A DNA stretch of 64,000 bases from a bacterium (GTDB taxonomy: Bacteria; Planctomycetota; Planctomycetia; Planctomycetales; Planctomycetaceae), in the NCBI GenBank assembly GCA_016125225.1, contig WGME01000009.1:248001-312000 (forward strand). The letters are read 5' to 3'. The notes under the pieces were generated by a model. It ran no database searches. It saw only the letters and a list, made by a program, of their open reading frames with translations, and was not told where the DNA came from. Both the position numbers and the translations under genes were made by a program. This document shows positions 27,864-39,400 of the stretch, one piece after another; the stretch's first letter is position 1; each line of letters starts with the position of its first letter.

Positions 27864-29773
27864 GTATCCTCCACCAGATCCAACGTGGGATCGAGTCCCA
27901 TATTCCGTGCGGTCTTCCACCGCGTTTTTTCTGACTTTTGCAAACTCCGGCGATCACGGGCGTGCCGCCGTTCCATCATCTTCTGGACACGATAAAAGAG
28001 AGGCAGCCAACGACGTCGCGAGATTTCGCCGGGGCCTGCTTTGCGGGCCTGTTGTTGCCAGCGCAGCCGCCGTTCATCCGGTACCTGATCGAACAATTCA
28101 TCTTCCATCGAGACCATGAACTGGTACGAACCGGGGTCACCCTGCCGGGCCGATCGACCGATCAGTTGGCGATCGATCCGCTGCGATGTATGCACCTCGG
28201 TGGCGATAACATGCAATCCGCCTGCCGCCCGTACATCGTCTTCCAGTTCGATATCGGTCCCGCGGCCTGCCATGTTGGTTGCGATAGTGACCCGTCGGGC
28301 ATGGCCGGCATCACCCACAATTGCTGCTTCTTCCGCATCCTGCCGGGCATTCAGCAAGCGGTGCACAATGCCATGCATCGACAGCCTCTCGCTCAGTTGT
28401 TCCGATGCCTGAATCGAGGGTGTTCCCACGAGCACGGCCCGACCCTGATCGCGTAGTGCCTCAATCGATGTCGCAATCGCTTCATACTTGTCAGCCAGCG
28501 TGGCAAAGACTCTTGCTGGCAAGGCTCGTCTCTGGTTTGGGCGGTTGGTTGGAATGCGACAGACCCTGCGACTGTAGAGCTTGCGAAACTCTTTCGACGC
28601 GGTTCGTGCGGTCCCCGTCATGCCGCAGGAATGTTTATACAACCGGATAAACCGCTGCAGAGTAATTCGGGCGGCGATGCCATGTTCCTCGGTGGGAGCG
28701 AGCCCTTCTTTGATTTCCATGGCCTGATGCAAACCATGTTGCCAGCGTCGTCCATCGAGAGAGCGCCCCGTTGATTCATCGACGATCGAGACTTCGTCAT
28801 CTTTGACCAGATATTCGCGATCCCGCTGGAACACGAGTTCGGCCTGCAAGGCAATTTCCACTCGGCGGAACACGGTTTCAATATCGTATCGCCAGGCAGC
28901 AGGCGGCCGAGGCGCTAACAGCACTCGTCGACAACCCGAGTCGGTCAGATGAGCCGCGCGCGATTTCGGATCGAAGACGAAGTCGACTCCCACCGCGAGA
29001 TGCAAGGCCACATTGCGGGCCCAGTGCAATAGCGGCGGCAGGCTTTCCTCGGACGGATTGGGTAACGCAATAATCAGCGGCGTGCGTCCTTCATCGAGCA
29101 GAATGCTGTCGGCTTCGTCGATGAGGGCAAAATGTCGTCCCCGCTGCACGGTATCCGCCACCGACGCGGTCCCTAGCACGGATTGTGCTCCCGGTTCTTC
29201 CCGGCCATTGAGTTCCAGCCGGTCGCGCAGATAGTCGAAACCGAACTCACTGGCTGTTCCGTAGGTGATGTCGGCCTGGTAGGCCTTCCGCCGATCCGGC
29301 TTTTCCAGATCCGCATGCACGCAGTCGACGGTCAACCCCAGCAACTCGTAGGCGGGCCGCAGTTTTTTTGCATCGCGTTGAGCGAGGTAACCATTCGAAG
29401 TCATCACATGACAACCCTGACCCTCCAACGCTCGTAGCACCACCGGCGCCACGGCGGTCACCGTTTTCCCTTCGCCAGTTTGCATCTCGGCAATGACGCC
29501 GCGATACAGCAGCAGACCGGCATAAAGTTGCACCGGGTAAAGTTGAATTCCGAGTGTTCGGTGGATGGCCTCGGTCGCTAAGGCGAACACATCGACTTGA
29601 ACACGATCGAGAGGCGTACCACTGCGGATGCGGAATTGAATGGATCGAACACGGTTCGTCAGCTCACGATCCGACAGGTGGGTCAATTGCGATCGGACGG
29701 ACGCAATTTGTCCGATCATCCGCCATTCGCGGGACCATCGGCTCCAGGTTGTGGTTGTCGGAAGAAGAAACAC
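27860..29773 (-). CDS. Short SecA-like ATPase (accessory SecA), 637 aa
   Basis: The nucleotide-binding folds are complete: MQTGEGKTV (Walker A), IDEADSILLDEGRTPL (Walker B), the cross-linking-domain segment VKDDEVSIVDESTGRSLDGR, MTGTARTASKEF, LVGTPSIQASEQLSERL, IATNMAGRGTDIEL and RQLIGRSARQGDPGSYQF. After residue 560 the sequence is only a short basic tail, so most of the helical scaffold, the wing and the C-terminal zinc linker of the usual roughly 850-950 residue SecA are absent. It is not the housekeeping SecA. The stop overlaps the GAF-HlyD start. The start is GTG at 29773, with an ATG possible at 29719. Confidence 0.88.
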   Translation of the reverse strand: MFLLPTTTTWSRWSREWRMIGQIASVRSQLTHLSDRELTNRVRSIQFRIRSGTPLDRVQVDVFALATEAIHRTLGIQLYPVQLYAGLLLYRGVIAEMQTGEGKTVTAVAPVVLRALEGQGCHVMTSNGYLAQRDAKKLRPAYELLGLTVDCVHADLEKPDRRKAYQADITYGTASEFGFDYLRDRLELNGREEPGAQSVLGTASVADTVQRGRHFALIDEADSILLDEGRTPLIIALPNPSEESLPPLLHWARNVALHLAVGVDFVFDPKSRAAHLTDSGCRRVLLAPRPPAAWRYDIETVFRRVEIALQAELVFQRDREYLVKDDEVSIVDESTGRSLDGRRWQHGLHQAMEIKEGLAPTEEHGIAARITLQRFIRLYKHSCGMTGTARTASKEFRKLYSRRVCRIPTNRPNQRRALPARVFATLADKYEAIATSIEALRDQGRAVLVGTPSIQASEQLSERLSMHGIVHRLLNARQDAEEAAIVGDAGHARRVTIATNMAGRGTDIELEDDVRAAGGLHVIATEVHTSQRIDRQLIGRSARQGDPGSYQFMVSMEDELFDQVPDERRLRWQQQARKAGPGEISRRRWLPLFYRVQKMMERRHARDRRSLQKSEKTRWKTARNMGLDPTLDLVEDT

Positions 29774-30009
29774 AGTTTCTCGTTGCCGTAGCTGGCTGGT
29801 TCAGGGTAAGTCTGTCAGGCTGAGTGTCCGTTTCCACACACAAGGCGAAGCGCACGACGGGCGTCCTGCGAGATTCGCTGCACTGATCAAATTTTCTGTT
29901 GCGATTCGGTAACAGACAAGTGGGGATGCTCTAAGATCAGAGGGATTGCCGAACCGCGTCCCAACAGAACGGTTAGCGATTCTGTACAATTTGGCGAGGA
30001 AAAATGCAG
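29774..30009. promoter_or_regulatory. Divergent promoter region between the SecA-like and HlyD genes
   Basis: This is the only space separating the minus-strand SecA-like operon from the plus-strand HlyD gene, so promoters for both arms should lie here. I cannot identify -35/-10 boxes with confidence. GAGGA at about 29996-30000 is the ribosome binding site of the HlyD gene. Confidence 0.5.
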
Positions 30010-30891
30010 ATGAACGACTACCACAGCCTGTTGCCAATTTTCATCACGGCATTTCTGCAATTTCCGGTCCAAGCCGCAGACAGTGATCAAATTGTCGTCC
30101 CCGAATGCCGGGTCAAGTTCATCGAACAGGCGGTTTTGGCAAGCGAGAGAAATGGAGTGGTTTCGGCAATTGATATCCGAGAAGGAGACACGGTTCGCAT
30201 GGGCCAGAGGGTGGCTCACCTGAAAGATGACGTTCCACGAGCCCAGCTTGCCACCTTGATTCAGGAAGCAGAAAGTCCGCAAAGTACTGCCAAAATTGAA
30301 GATGCGCAATTGGCTGAGCAATTTGCCGTCGAGCGGTTCAAGATCGCCCAACAAGCAAAAGGGCGAAACACTGACGCCGTTTCCCGAGCGGAAATGCTCG
30401 AACTCGAAGTCGCGGCACTCCGAGCCGGGAAAGAAATTGATAAAGCTGTGCTGGAATTGGATTTAGCCAAGCTCAAAAAGTCTGAACTGGAAGCCGAATT
30501 GCGTTCCTACCAACTTCTGGCGCCCTTTGCCGGAACAGTGGTTCGCGTTCTCAAACACCGGGGAGAGTCGGTGCAAATGGGCGACCCAGTGGCCGAAGTT
30601 GTCGACGCAACTCGATTAAAAGTCGAAGGTTATGTCACCGCCACCCAAGCCCGCCGGTTACGTGCCGGGATGACCGTCCTGGTGCATGAAGAACTCGACG
30701 ATGCCACGGCTCAGGTGACCGGCAATGTGCAGGGCCGACTTATCTTCGTCGATGTCGGCGTGGAGCCCGTCTCACAACGGGTCCGAATTTGGGCCGAAAT
30801 TGACAATGCCGGTTTGCAATTACGTCCCGGAGTTCAGGCCCGCATGGAAATTGATACCAGCCGGCCTCCGGAAGTCGAACCAGTCCGCTGA
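30010..30891 (+). CDS. HlyD family periplasmic adaptor, 293 aa
   Basis: The start at ATG 30010 has GAGGA 9 nt upstream; the in-frame ATG at 30004 is too close. A signal peptide (LLPIFITAFLQFPVQAA) precedes split lipoyl motifs (SERNGVVSAIDIREGDTVRM and LLAPFAGTVVRVLKHRGESV) around an alpha-hairpin of about 80 residues. The C-terminus has a barrel segment (ARRLRAGMTVLVHEEL). Membrane-fusion proteins of this kind bridge an inner-membrane transporter and a TolC channel; the TolC-like gene follows 202 nt downstream. No ABC or RND transporter gene is present in the locus. Confidence 0.85.
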   Translation: MNDYHSLLPIFITAFLQFPVQAADSDQIVVPECRVKFIEQAVLASERNGVVSAIDIREGDTVRMGQRVAHLKDDVPRAQLATLIQEAESPQSTAKIEDAQLAEQFAVERFKIAQQAKGRNTDAVSRAEMLELEVAALRAGKEIDKAVLELDLAKLKKSELEAELRSYQLLAPFAGTVVRVLKHRGESVQMGDPVAEVVDATRLKVEGYVTATQARRLRAGMTVLVHEELDDATAQVTGNVQGRLIFVDVGVEPVSQRVRIWAEIDNAGLQLRPGVQARMEIDTSRPPEVEPVR

Positions 30892-31093
30892 GCCCTTGCG
30901 CAATTCTTCTGGCGACTTGGGAGCGATGCGCGGATTCTGCCGTTTCGTGAATTCGATCGGCACTTTCGGCCGATTCCGTCTGGACTCGTGTTCGCGAATC
31001 AGTTATTTCCCGCACGGCTGAACATCTCTCCTGCCCAACTTGCCTTGGGCGTTCACCAAATCATCTCGAATTCAAAGTCATTGAGGGGCGTCC

Positions 31094-32989
31094 GTGGGCG
31101 TTCGCGGGGCACTTGCGTTAACAGAGTCGGCTACGACCCGTCATGGGTGGTGGCGTCTGACGGTTTACGCCTGTTGCTGCTCCCTGCTCACTTCCGGCTG
31201 CAATGCGGTCGTTTCGGATCGCGATCCGATCAGTTCGTCAACCAATATCGTCAGTGATGATGACGCCGAGCATTACCGCACGCGTGCGAAGCAAGTCAGT
31301 CAGACGGTTGCCAAAGAAGACATTCCGATGGCACCGGCCTTAGAGGCTGGTCCACGCACGATTCGCCAGCGAGGAAATGATGTCCCCTGGCGGTTGTCAC
31401 TAATCGAAGCGGTGCACCTGGCCATTCGCAATAACCCGGTGATTCGCCAGAACTCACAGTTCCTGTCGCCCACCAGTACGTTGATGACCAACCCTGATAC
31501 GAATCCCTCGGTCTTTGACATCGCATTGCAGCACACCGGAGTCCTCTTTGGATCACGCGGGCAGGAAGCGGCCTTGTCCGACTTCATGCCGCAGGTGTCA
31601 TCCAGCCTGACCGTCGGACGTGATCTGAATGTGCAGAACAGTTTGTTTCTCGGTGGTGGTCTGGCACCCGGAACGACGTTGGTGCAAGACAACGGTGCCT
31701 TTACTTCGCGTGTTGATCAACCCTTGCTCACCGGCGGAACATTCTCGGTCTTCCATAACTGGAATTACCTGCAAAGCAACCAGCCGCAGTTGTTGTTTGA
31801 TTCCGCATACACTGGCAACCTGGGGGCTGAGTTTCGCCAACCATTGCTGGCCGGTGCAGGCGTGGGTTACACCGAAATCGCAGGCCCCATTGCCAATCGC
31901 TCCAGTGTGCAGAATGGCGTCGCTCAGGGGATTCGTATCGCCCAGATCAATGAACGCATCGCCTCGGTTGATCTGGAACTCAACATCCGCAATCTGGTTC
32001 TGGAAGTAGGCGAAGTCTACTGGCAGTTGTTTCAAGCCTTTCGCGAACATGAAGCCAACGCTGAGGTTCGTGATGCCTCTTATTCCGTATGGCAACAGCT
32101 GCAGGCCAATGAAGATGCCTTGGGCGGGGCCGTGGTTGCCCAGGCCGAGCAAACTTATCTGGAAAGTCGCTCACGAGCGGAGAATGCACTTTCGGGTGTG
32201 TACGAAACGGAAACCCGGTTACGTCGTCTGATGGGCATTGCCATCAGTGATGGGCAACTGATTCATCCCAATGCCATTCCCATGTCGAGCGAAATGTCTC
32301 CCGATTGGAATCAGGTGCTCGGCGATGCTTATGCCCACCGAATTGAATTGCATCGCCAGAAGCTGTCGATTCAAAGTCTCGACTGGCAGTTGCAGGCCGC
32401 GAACAGCCTCACGAAACCTCGCCTCGATTTCGTCGGTGGCTATCAGCTCAATGGCTTTGGTGACAACCTGGTTGCCACATCAACAGAGGATGGCACTACC
32501 GATCAAGGTTACAACAGCGCTTATTCGGCCTTGTTTGAAGCCAAGCAGCCTTCCTGGAATGTGGGGGTGCAGTTCTCGATGCCTTTGGGTTTCCGCGCGG
32601 AACAGGCCCAAGTCCGCAACCTTGAACTCCGGTTGGCCAAGGCGCGTGCGGCTCTTTCCACGCAGGAAGGGGAAATCCGCTATGAGTTAACGTCAACAGT
32701 GCAGACATTGGCTCGCTGGTACACCCTGATGGAAACCAATGACGTCCGTCGCAAAGCGGTTCAACGGCAAGTCGATGCCTTGGAAGCCGAGTATCGCGCC
32801 GGTCGGGGTGACCGCAGCACGATCGATCTCTTGCTGCGAGCCCGACAATCACTGGCTCAGGCACAGTCGGAGTACTACCGCAGCCTCGCCAGCTACAACA
32901 TCTCGCTGTGGGATCTGGACTACCGGAAGGGGACCATCCTGGCGAACAACAACCTCACCTTCGATGCCGTCATCGCCGCGTGCGATTGA
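31094..32989 (+). CDS. TolC-like outer-membrane efflux lipoprotein, 631 aa
   Basis: The start is GTG at 31094 with GAGGGG 5 nt upstream. The N-terminus (CCCSLLTSGCNAV) suggests a lipoprotein signal with Cys at the lipobox. The body has the TolC/OEP pattern of long helices with strand segments: PLLAGAGVGYTEIAGPIANR, VDLELNIRNLVLEVGEVYWQ, then in the second half RAEQAQVRNLELRLAKARAA and GRGDRSTIDLLLRARQSLAQ. TolC proteins form a trimeric exit duct. It follows the HlyD gene and precedes the giant adhesin, so it is the likely outlet of this locus. Confidence 0.87.
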   Translation: MGVRGALALTESATTRHGWWRLTVYACCCSLLTSGCNAVVSDRDPISSSTNIVSDDDAEHYRTRAKQVSQTVAKEDIPMAPALEAGPRTIRQRGNDVPWRLSLIEAVHLAIRNNPVIRQNSQFLSPTSTLMTNPDTNPSVFDIALQHTGVLFGSRGQEAALSDFMPQVSSSLTVGRDLNVQNSLFLGGGLAPGTTLVQDNGAFTSRVDQPLLTGGTFSVFHNWNYLQSNQPQLLFDSAYTGNLGAEFRQPLLAGAGVGYTEIAGPIANRSSVQNGVAQGIRIAQINERIASVDLELNIRNLVLEVGEVYWQLFQAFREHEANAEVRDASYSVWQQLQANEDALGGAVVAQAEQTYLESRSRAENALSGVYETETRLRRLMGIAISDGQLIHPNAIPMSSEMSPDWNQVLGDAYAHRIELHRQKLSIQSLDWQLQAANSLTKPRLDFVGGYQLNGFGDNLVATSTEDGTTDQGYNSAYSALFEAKQPSWNVGVQFSMPLGFRAEQAQVRNLELRLAKARAALSTQEGEIRYELTSTVQTLARWYTLMETNDVRRKAVQRQVDALEAEYRAGRGDRSTIDLLLRARQSLAQAQSEYYRSLASYNISLWDLDYRKGTILANNNLTFDAVIAACD

Positions 32990-33419
32990 TTCTTTCGGCA
33001 TCGTCGCTCTGATGTGTCTCTCGAGCATCCTGAGCACATTCCATCGAATGATCACATTCGACAGAATCGTACTTCTCGAATCGTGGCGATGCTGGTCGTG
33101 ATTGAATCTGCGACTGTGACCACAGTGTTTCAAAACCCTCGGCAATCACAGCAGAAAACGCGTTGCGGAACCGCCACATTCGCGTGGTGAAACCGCAACA
33201 CCTCTGCACGCATAGCACACGTGTCACTGCTGAGTCGGGTTGTTCAGTATGAACGGCTTGAGAATATCAGAAAATTTGCAGATTCTGCTGGCAATCTCTG
33301 GCGTGCGCTTCAGGCAGGTCTCAACAATGAAACGATCTGCATCATCCCCAGATGAAGCCACACGGACGTCCTCATCAGCGTCGTATTCGTACCCCTTTAA
33401 TTTGCAGAGAGCAGCAGTC
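32990..33419 (+). other. Intergenic region upstream of the giant adhesin
   Basis: These 430 bases separate the TolC-like gene and the adhesin start I prefer. The adhesin frame is open from 33240, with a TTG there and an ATG at 33327 as longer start choices. I see no strong hairpin with a T-run and no RNA gene, and no convincing promoter boxes. A promoter for the adhesin probably lies here. Confidence 0.45.
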
Positions 33420-36400
33420 ATGCCACGTAACTGGCTCCGCAGCCTGACCGCGTCGATGAAGCAACAGCAGGTCCGCCGCCGCATTCGGAAGGCCGCCGCG
33501 ACCCAAGCCGCGCTGGTGCAATCGCTGGAGCAGCGCGTGCTGCTCGCGGCACCACGCGTGGCACCGAACGTCTCTACCACGTTTACACTTGGTGAGAATA
33601 TTGGTGTGAACGGGACGGTCACCGGTACCGGGACGGCCGCCACTTCAGACCCCTACGTTGACCCTGTGACCGGTGCGGTCCAGTCTAATACATCGAACGG
33701 CCACTACGTGGGCCGCTTCTTGGTCGACGCCGGTGCCGGTGATACCGGCGAAGCTGTGACGATGGCCGTCCAACCAGGTGCCAACTCGAACTCCGCTTTC
33801 AGTGTTCAGTTGGTTGGGCAGTTCGTTGAAATCTATGTCAACAACTTTGAGCAACTCGATTTCGAAGAAAGTCCGACGCTGACATTCAACGTCACGTTGA
33901 CCGACAACCATTTAAACGGTGCCACCCCAGCTCCAGAATCTGCGACAGTTGGTGTTACCGTCAATCTGACGGATCGCAACGATATTCCATACATCACCCT
34001 GGAGAACAATGCGAATCAGCCTCGTGATTTTCAGGACTTCAACATCATTGAAAATGCACCGGCGGGCACGGTCACTATCGGGGCTGATAGTATCAATTCC
34101 GGAGGCATCATTCATGCCCGGTCGGAATTGCACCACGATACCAATGCCTCCGTCAATGTTGGTACGAACGTCGATCCCAACAACCCGTCCTCAATTCCGG
34201 GCGGTAACAATCGCGTCGATGTAACGGGCCGTACCGATACCATTAGCGGCGATGGTACTGAGAGTTCGACACTTCGGTACGAAATTCTGCGGGCCTCGTC
34301 GTCCACGGTCACGCAAGGCGTGGACATGATGACGAGCGAAGTCCAACGCGTGGTTAAAGACTTCGCGTTGAACTCTGGTTTGTTTCTCATTGGCTTCGAG
34401 AGCGACCTGACGGTCGACACAATCACCGAAGGCAATGGGATGACCTTGACCAACGAAGTCCAGCAACTCGACTTCGGCAATACACAAAGCGGGTTCTACA
34501 CTCTCACCTTTACGACTACCAGCAATCCCTCGACCAGCTTCACAACAGGGCCGATTTTCTACTCTGCCACTGCAGCACAGGTTCAGACGGAACTTGAGAA
34601 ACTCGCTGGAGTAGGGGCGGGCAACGTTCAGGTTCGCGATCTGGTGAATGTCGTTCAAACCACCAAAGGGGGCGTGGGAATCAGCGAGGTTCAGAGCCTG
34701 AACCTGACCTCCACTCCCCAAAGTGGTTCGTTCCGGCTCAGCTTCAATGGCGTGACGACAGGAGCGATCGCCAGCGGAGCTAGTGCCGCCACAGTCCAGA
34801 CGGCCCTGAATGGGCTGAGCACGATTGGTGGAGTTGGCGGTAACGTAACCGTCACGGGCACTGGGACCACCATGGACCCGTACATGGTGACCTTCGGCGG
34901 TGCTCTGGCCAATGTGGATGTCAATTCGATTCAAAGCGTGGGTGGCTTCACCATCACCTTCCAAGGGGCCTTGTCGAGCGCGAACCAGAATCAGCTGCTG
35001 ATGACCTCTTACACGACGCCCTTGAATTACTCAGCGGGTGCCGGTGGCGTTCTCGCTGCACTGCAGGCTTTGCCGACTATCGGCACGGGTAACGTCTCCG
35101 TCGCGCAAACGACAAACGCCTTCGGCAACACGGGATGGCAGCTGAATTTCCAGGGAGCCTTGGCCAACAAGTCTCTGAGCCAGGCGGTCGTGGTCAACCT
35201 CAGCGACCTTGTGGAAATCAGCAATGACGTTCCAACATTGGGGCGTGTGAGTGTTGCCCCCGCTGCCCCCAGCTTCCTGGTCGGCAGCCGGAATGATGGT
35301 TCGAATGGATTGAGTTCGGGCTTTGAATTCCTGCGGGATTACTTTGGTCTTGCCCAAGGCACAGCAAACGGAACGGCATCCTTCCTGGCTTTGGTCCGCA
35401 CACGTGACCAATCCATCGTTGAACCGTTGACTAACAGTAATATTGCCAACCCATTCAATCCGGGTTTGAGCTACAGCGAATACATCCGCATCAACCTGCT
35501 TGATTCCAGTGAAGCCGCACCAGTGGTGCAGGACGAAGTTTACACGCTGAATGAGTTCGCTCCGAACAGCGGCACAACCAATGGCCTGATTGTCGGCAAG
35601 GTTAACGACTCGGTGAATTCGTTAGGCCAGGCACTGGTAACTGTGTCTCCCACAACGGCTCCCAGCAATGGTGTAAACGAAGTTCAGACGATTACGAAAG
35701 TGATTTCCGGAGCGACGAATCCCGGCAGCTTCTCACTGACCTTTAAGGGGCAAACCACCAGTCGAATTCTGCAAACAGATACCGCTGCTACGGTGCAAGC
35801 CAAGTTGCAGGCCCTGTCGACGATCGGGGCTGGTAACGTGACTGTCACGGACGGAACCATCACTCCGACCAGTCGGCAATGGGTGGTGACCTTTACTGGA
35901 GCGCTCGCGCAGACCGACGTGCCGCTGCTGGGCGTCTTCAATGGTGTTTCCGATGCCGAACAGCCCTCGGAAATTTTCCGCTACTCAATTGTGAGCGGTA
36001 ATACGAACAATGCCTTTGCAATCAACAGCACGACTGGGGAAATTACGGTTGCGAATGCGTCGCAGCTGAATTTTGAAGCCGGTTCGTCGTACCGACTGCT
36101 GGTCCAGGTTACCGACACATCGGCAAGCAACCAGACTCTTTCAACCGTGGTTGCCGTGGACATCAACCTCAACGATGTCAACGAGCAAACCACCATCGGC
36201 GCGAACCAGAACTTCAATGTCCGTGAAGGGGCGTTGAATGGTACCATTGTGGGATCGGTTTCCTTCTCTGATCCCGACCTGCCTCAAGTCCGTAGCCTGT
36301 TGTTCGAGATCACGAACGGAAACCTGCTGGATGGCAATGGCCAGCCGACCTTCAATATCAACGCCAGCACAGGGCAGATCACTGTCAACAGCAACGCCTT

Positions 36401-39400
36401 GCTGGACTTCGAGACGCAACCGTTTTTCGACCTCGGCATCCGGATTACTGACCGCGGCGACCAGAACACTTCGGCAACAGGCGTGGTTCGCATCAACGTC
36501 ACTGACGTGAATGAACTGGCACCGATCCTGGATGATCAGTCGCTCTCGATTGACGAAGACACTCCTGCCACTACTGTGATTTACACCTTCTCAGGAATCA
36601 CGCTCGAACCGACGCAGAAAATCAACTATGGCTTGTTGACCACCGGGACCCCATTCGGCATCACCACCATCAATCCCGGACCAAGTCAGCCTAACTATGC
36701 TCAGATCACGCTGAACTCGGCAGTGGATTTTGAAGCTGGGCCGCGGCGTTACGACTTGCTGGTTCAGGCGACAGACATTGCGACGCCTGGTCTCTTCGAT
36801 ACGGCGATTATCACGATCTTCATCAATGACGTGAATGAGCAGATCGACATCAACAACCAGACCCGCACGATTGCAGAAAACTCACCAGCAGGCACCAACG
36901 TGGGGGCTCCGGTGACGGTCGTTGATCCGGATGATGCTGACGGAATCCTGCAAGGTAAGACCTTTAAGATTGTGGCAGGGAACACCAACAACGCCTTCAG
37001 CATCAATGCGTCGACAGGGCAGATTCAGGTGAATAATCCTGCGGCACTGGATGCCGAAGTGGTCGGTTCAACACCGTTCCAATTGGCAGTACAGGTGACG
37101 GATAACGGCACACCCATGACAGCCGATATCGCCTTCGTCAACATTTCCGTAACCGATGTGAATGATGCCCCAGTCATTCAAGACCAGTTTTTCTCGATCC
37201 TGGAACACAGTGCACCAGACACCCTGGTCAGCACCGTGGTCGCTTCGGATCAGGACGCTGGGCAAACGCTGACCTACTCCATCGTAGGGGGCAACATCGG
37301 CAATGCGTTCAAGATTGATTCGGTGAGTGGTGCTATCCTGGTCAATAATCCTGGTGCCCTTGACTTCGCCATGAACCCAACGATTAACCTCGTTGTGCGA
37401 GTGGCGGACAATGGCTCTCCGTCGTTGACCGACACCGCGATTGTCTCAATCACGATTACAGAATCGACGACTCCGGAACCGCCGATCATTAACGATACGT
37501 CGTTCAATCTGCCGGAAAACTCGCCGCTGGACTTTGTAGTCGGAAACGTTTTCCCGAATCCAATGATGCCCGGCGGTACGGCACCGTTTAACTTCTCAAT
37601 CACGAGTGGAAATGGCACCGGCTTCTTCCGGATCGACAGTTCTGGCAACCTGATCGTCAACGATCCTTCGGTGCTGAATTTCGAAGTCAACCCAACCTTT
37701 ATTCTTGGGGTGCTGGTCACAGACAGCTCTACTCCGCAGTTGGCTGACACAGCCACAATCACCGTCAACCTCCAGAATGTGAATGAGGTTCCGGTTATCA
37801 CTTCGGGCAACAGCTTCACCGTGGCGGAAAATTCCCCGAATAACACGGTTGTTGGTCAGGTGGTGGCGACCGATCCCGATATGGGGCAGTCGTTGACCTA
37901 TGCCATCAACGGCGGTAGCCCGATCTTCAATATCGATGCTTCGGGGGTGATCTATGTCAAAGATTCCTCGCTGCTCGACTTTGAAGCGACCGGCGGATCG
38001 GTGGATCTGTTAATTCGCGTGCGGGATAACGGCACACCTCAGTTGACTGCCCTGCAAACGGTCACCATTACCATCACCAACGTTAACGAACGTCCGGTGC
38101 TGACAACGCCAGCCAATCCTTTTGCCACGATTGCAGAGAACACCGCCAATGGAACTTCGGTGGGTGCTGCGGTCGCGACAGATCCGGATATCGGCGACAA
38201 TGTGAGCTACGCCATCACGGGTGGCAATACGAACGGCGCCTTTACCATCAACTCCACCACTGGCGCCATTACTGTGGCGAATTCGGCAGCTCTTGACTTT
38301 GAGACGACGCCGACCTTCTCTTTGACGGTGACCGCGACCGACACCGGGTTGCTGAGTGATTCGAAGACCTATGTTATCAATCTGACGAATGTCAACGAAG
38401 CTCCGCTCATCTCTCCACAATCGTTCAGCGTGCCGGAGAACTCGGCACCGGGGACCAGCGTGGGGACGGTGGTTGCCAGTGATCCGGAAGGGACCGCACT
38501 CACGTTCAAATTGCTGTCTGCGGGCAATACGGGCAATGCTTTCGGTATCGATGCTGCAACCGGCAATATTTTCGTCAAGAACAAGGGCCCTCTGGATGCT
38601 GAAGTCAATCCGGTCTTCACGCTGACCGTGATGGTTTCGGACGCCGGTGGCCAAAGCAGCATGGCGACGATCACAGTCACGCTGGATGACGAAAATGATC
38701 CGCCGGTCATTGCACCGCAATCGTTCAATCTTGCAGAGAACACCGTCGCCGGAACGATTGTGGGTAGTGTCACGGCCACCGATCCTGACTCACCGGCTCA
38801 AACTTTGACGTACAGCCTGATCGGTGGAAACACCGGGAACGCCTTCGGTCTGACGGCGGGCGGTCAACTCTTCGTTATGAACCGGGCTCCGCTCGACTTT
38901 GAAACGAATCCGGTGTTCACTTTGACCGTTCAGGTCACCGATAACGGTTCGCCCGCTCTCAGCAGCACAGCAACGGTAACGGTGAACCTGACCAATTTGA
39001 ATGAGCAACCGGTCATCGCACCACAGCAGTTCATCGTGGAAGAGAATTCCAATGCCGGGACGCTAGTCGGTACTGTGGTCGCAAGCGACCCGGATGCTGG
39101 TCAAGCGCTGACCTATGCCATCATCAGTGGCAACACCGGGACTGCGTTCACGATCAACTCGGCGACTGGGGCTATTACTGTGGCCAATTCGACGGTGATC
39201 GACCTCGAAACGAACCCGGTCTTCAGCCTGACCGTGCAAGTGACCGACAACGGCAGCCCAGCCTTGTCTTCGTCGGCGGTTATCACCATCAGCGTGGGAG
39301 ACTTGAACGAAGCCCCGGTGGTACCACCCCAAAGCTTCAACGTTGCCGAGAACTCTGCTTCTGGAACGGTGGTAGGCACCGTCTCGGCGAGCGATCCCGA

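Noticed and set aside
23251-33000. A normal type I secretion system
   Set aside because: HlyD and TolC are present but no ABC ATPase with Walker and C-loop motifs is encoded in the locus.
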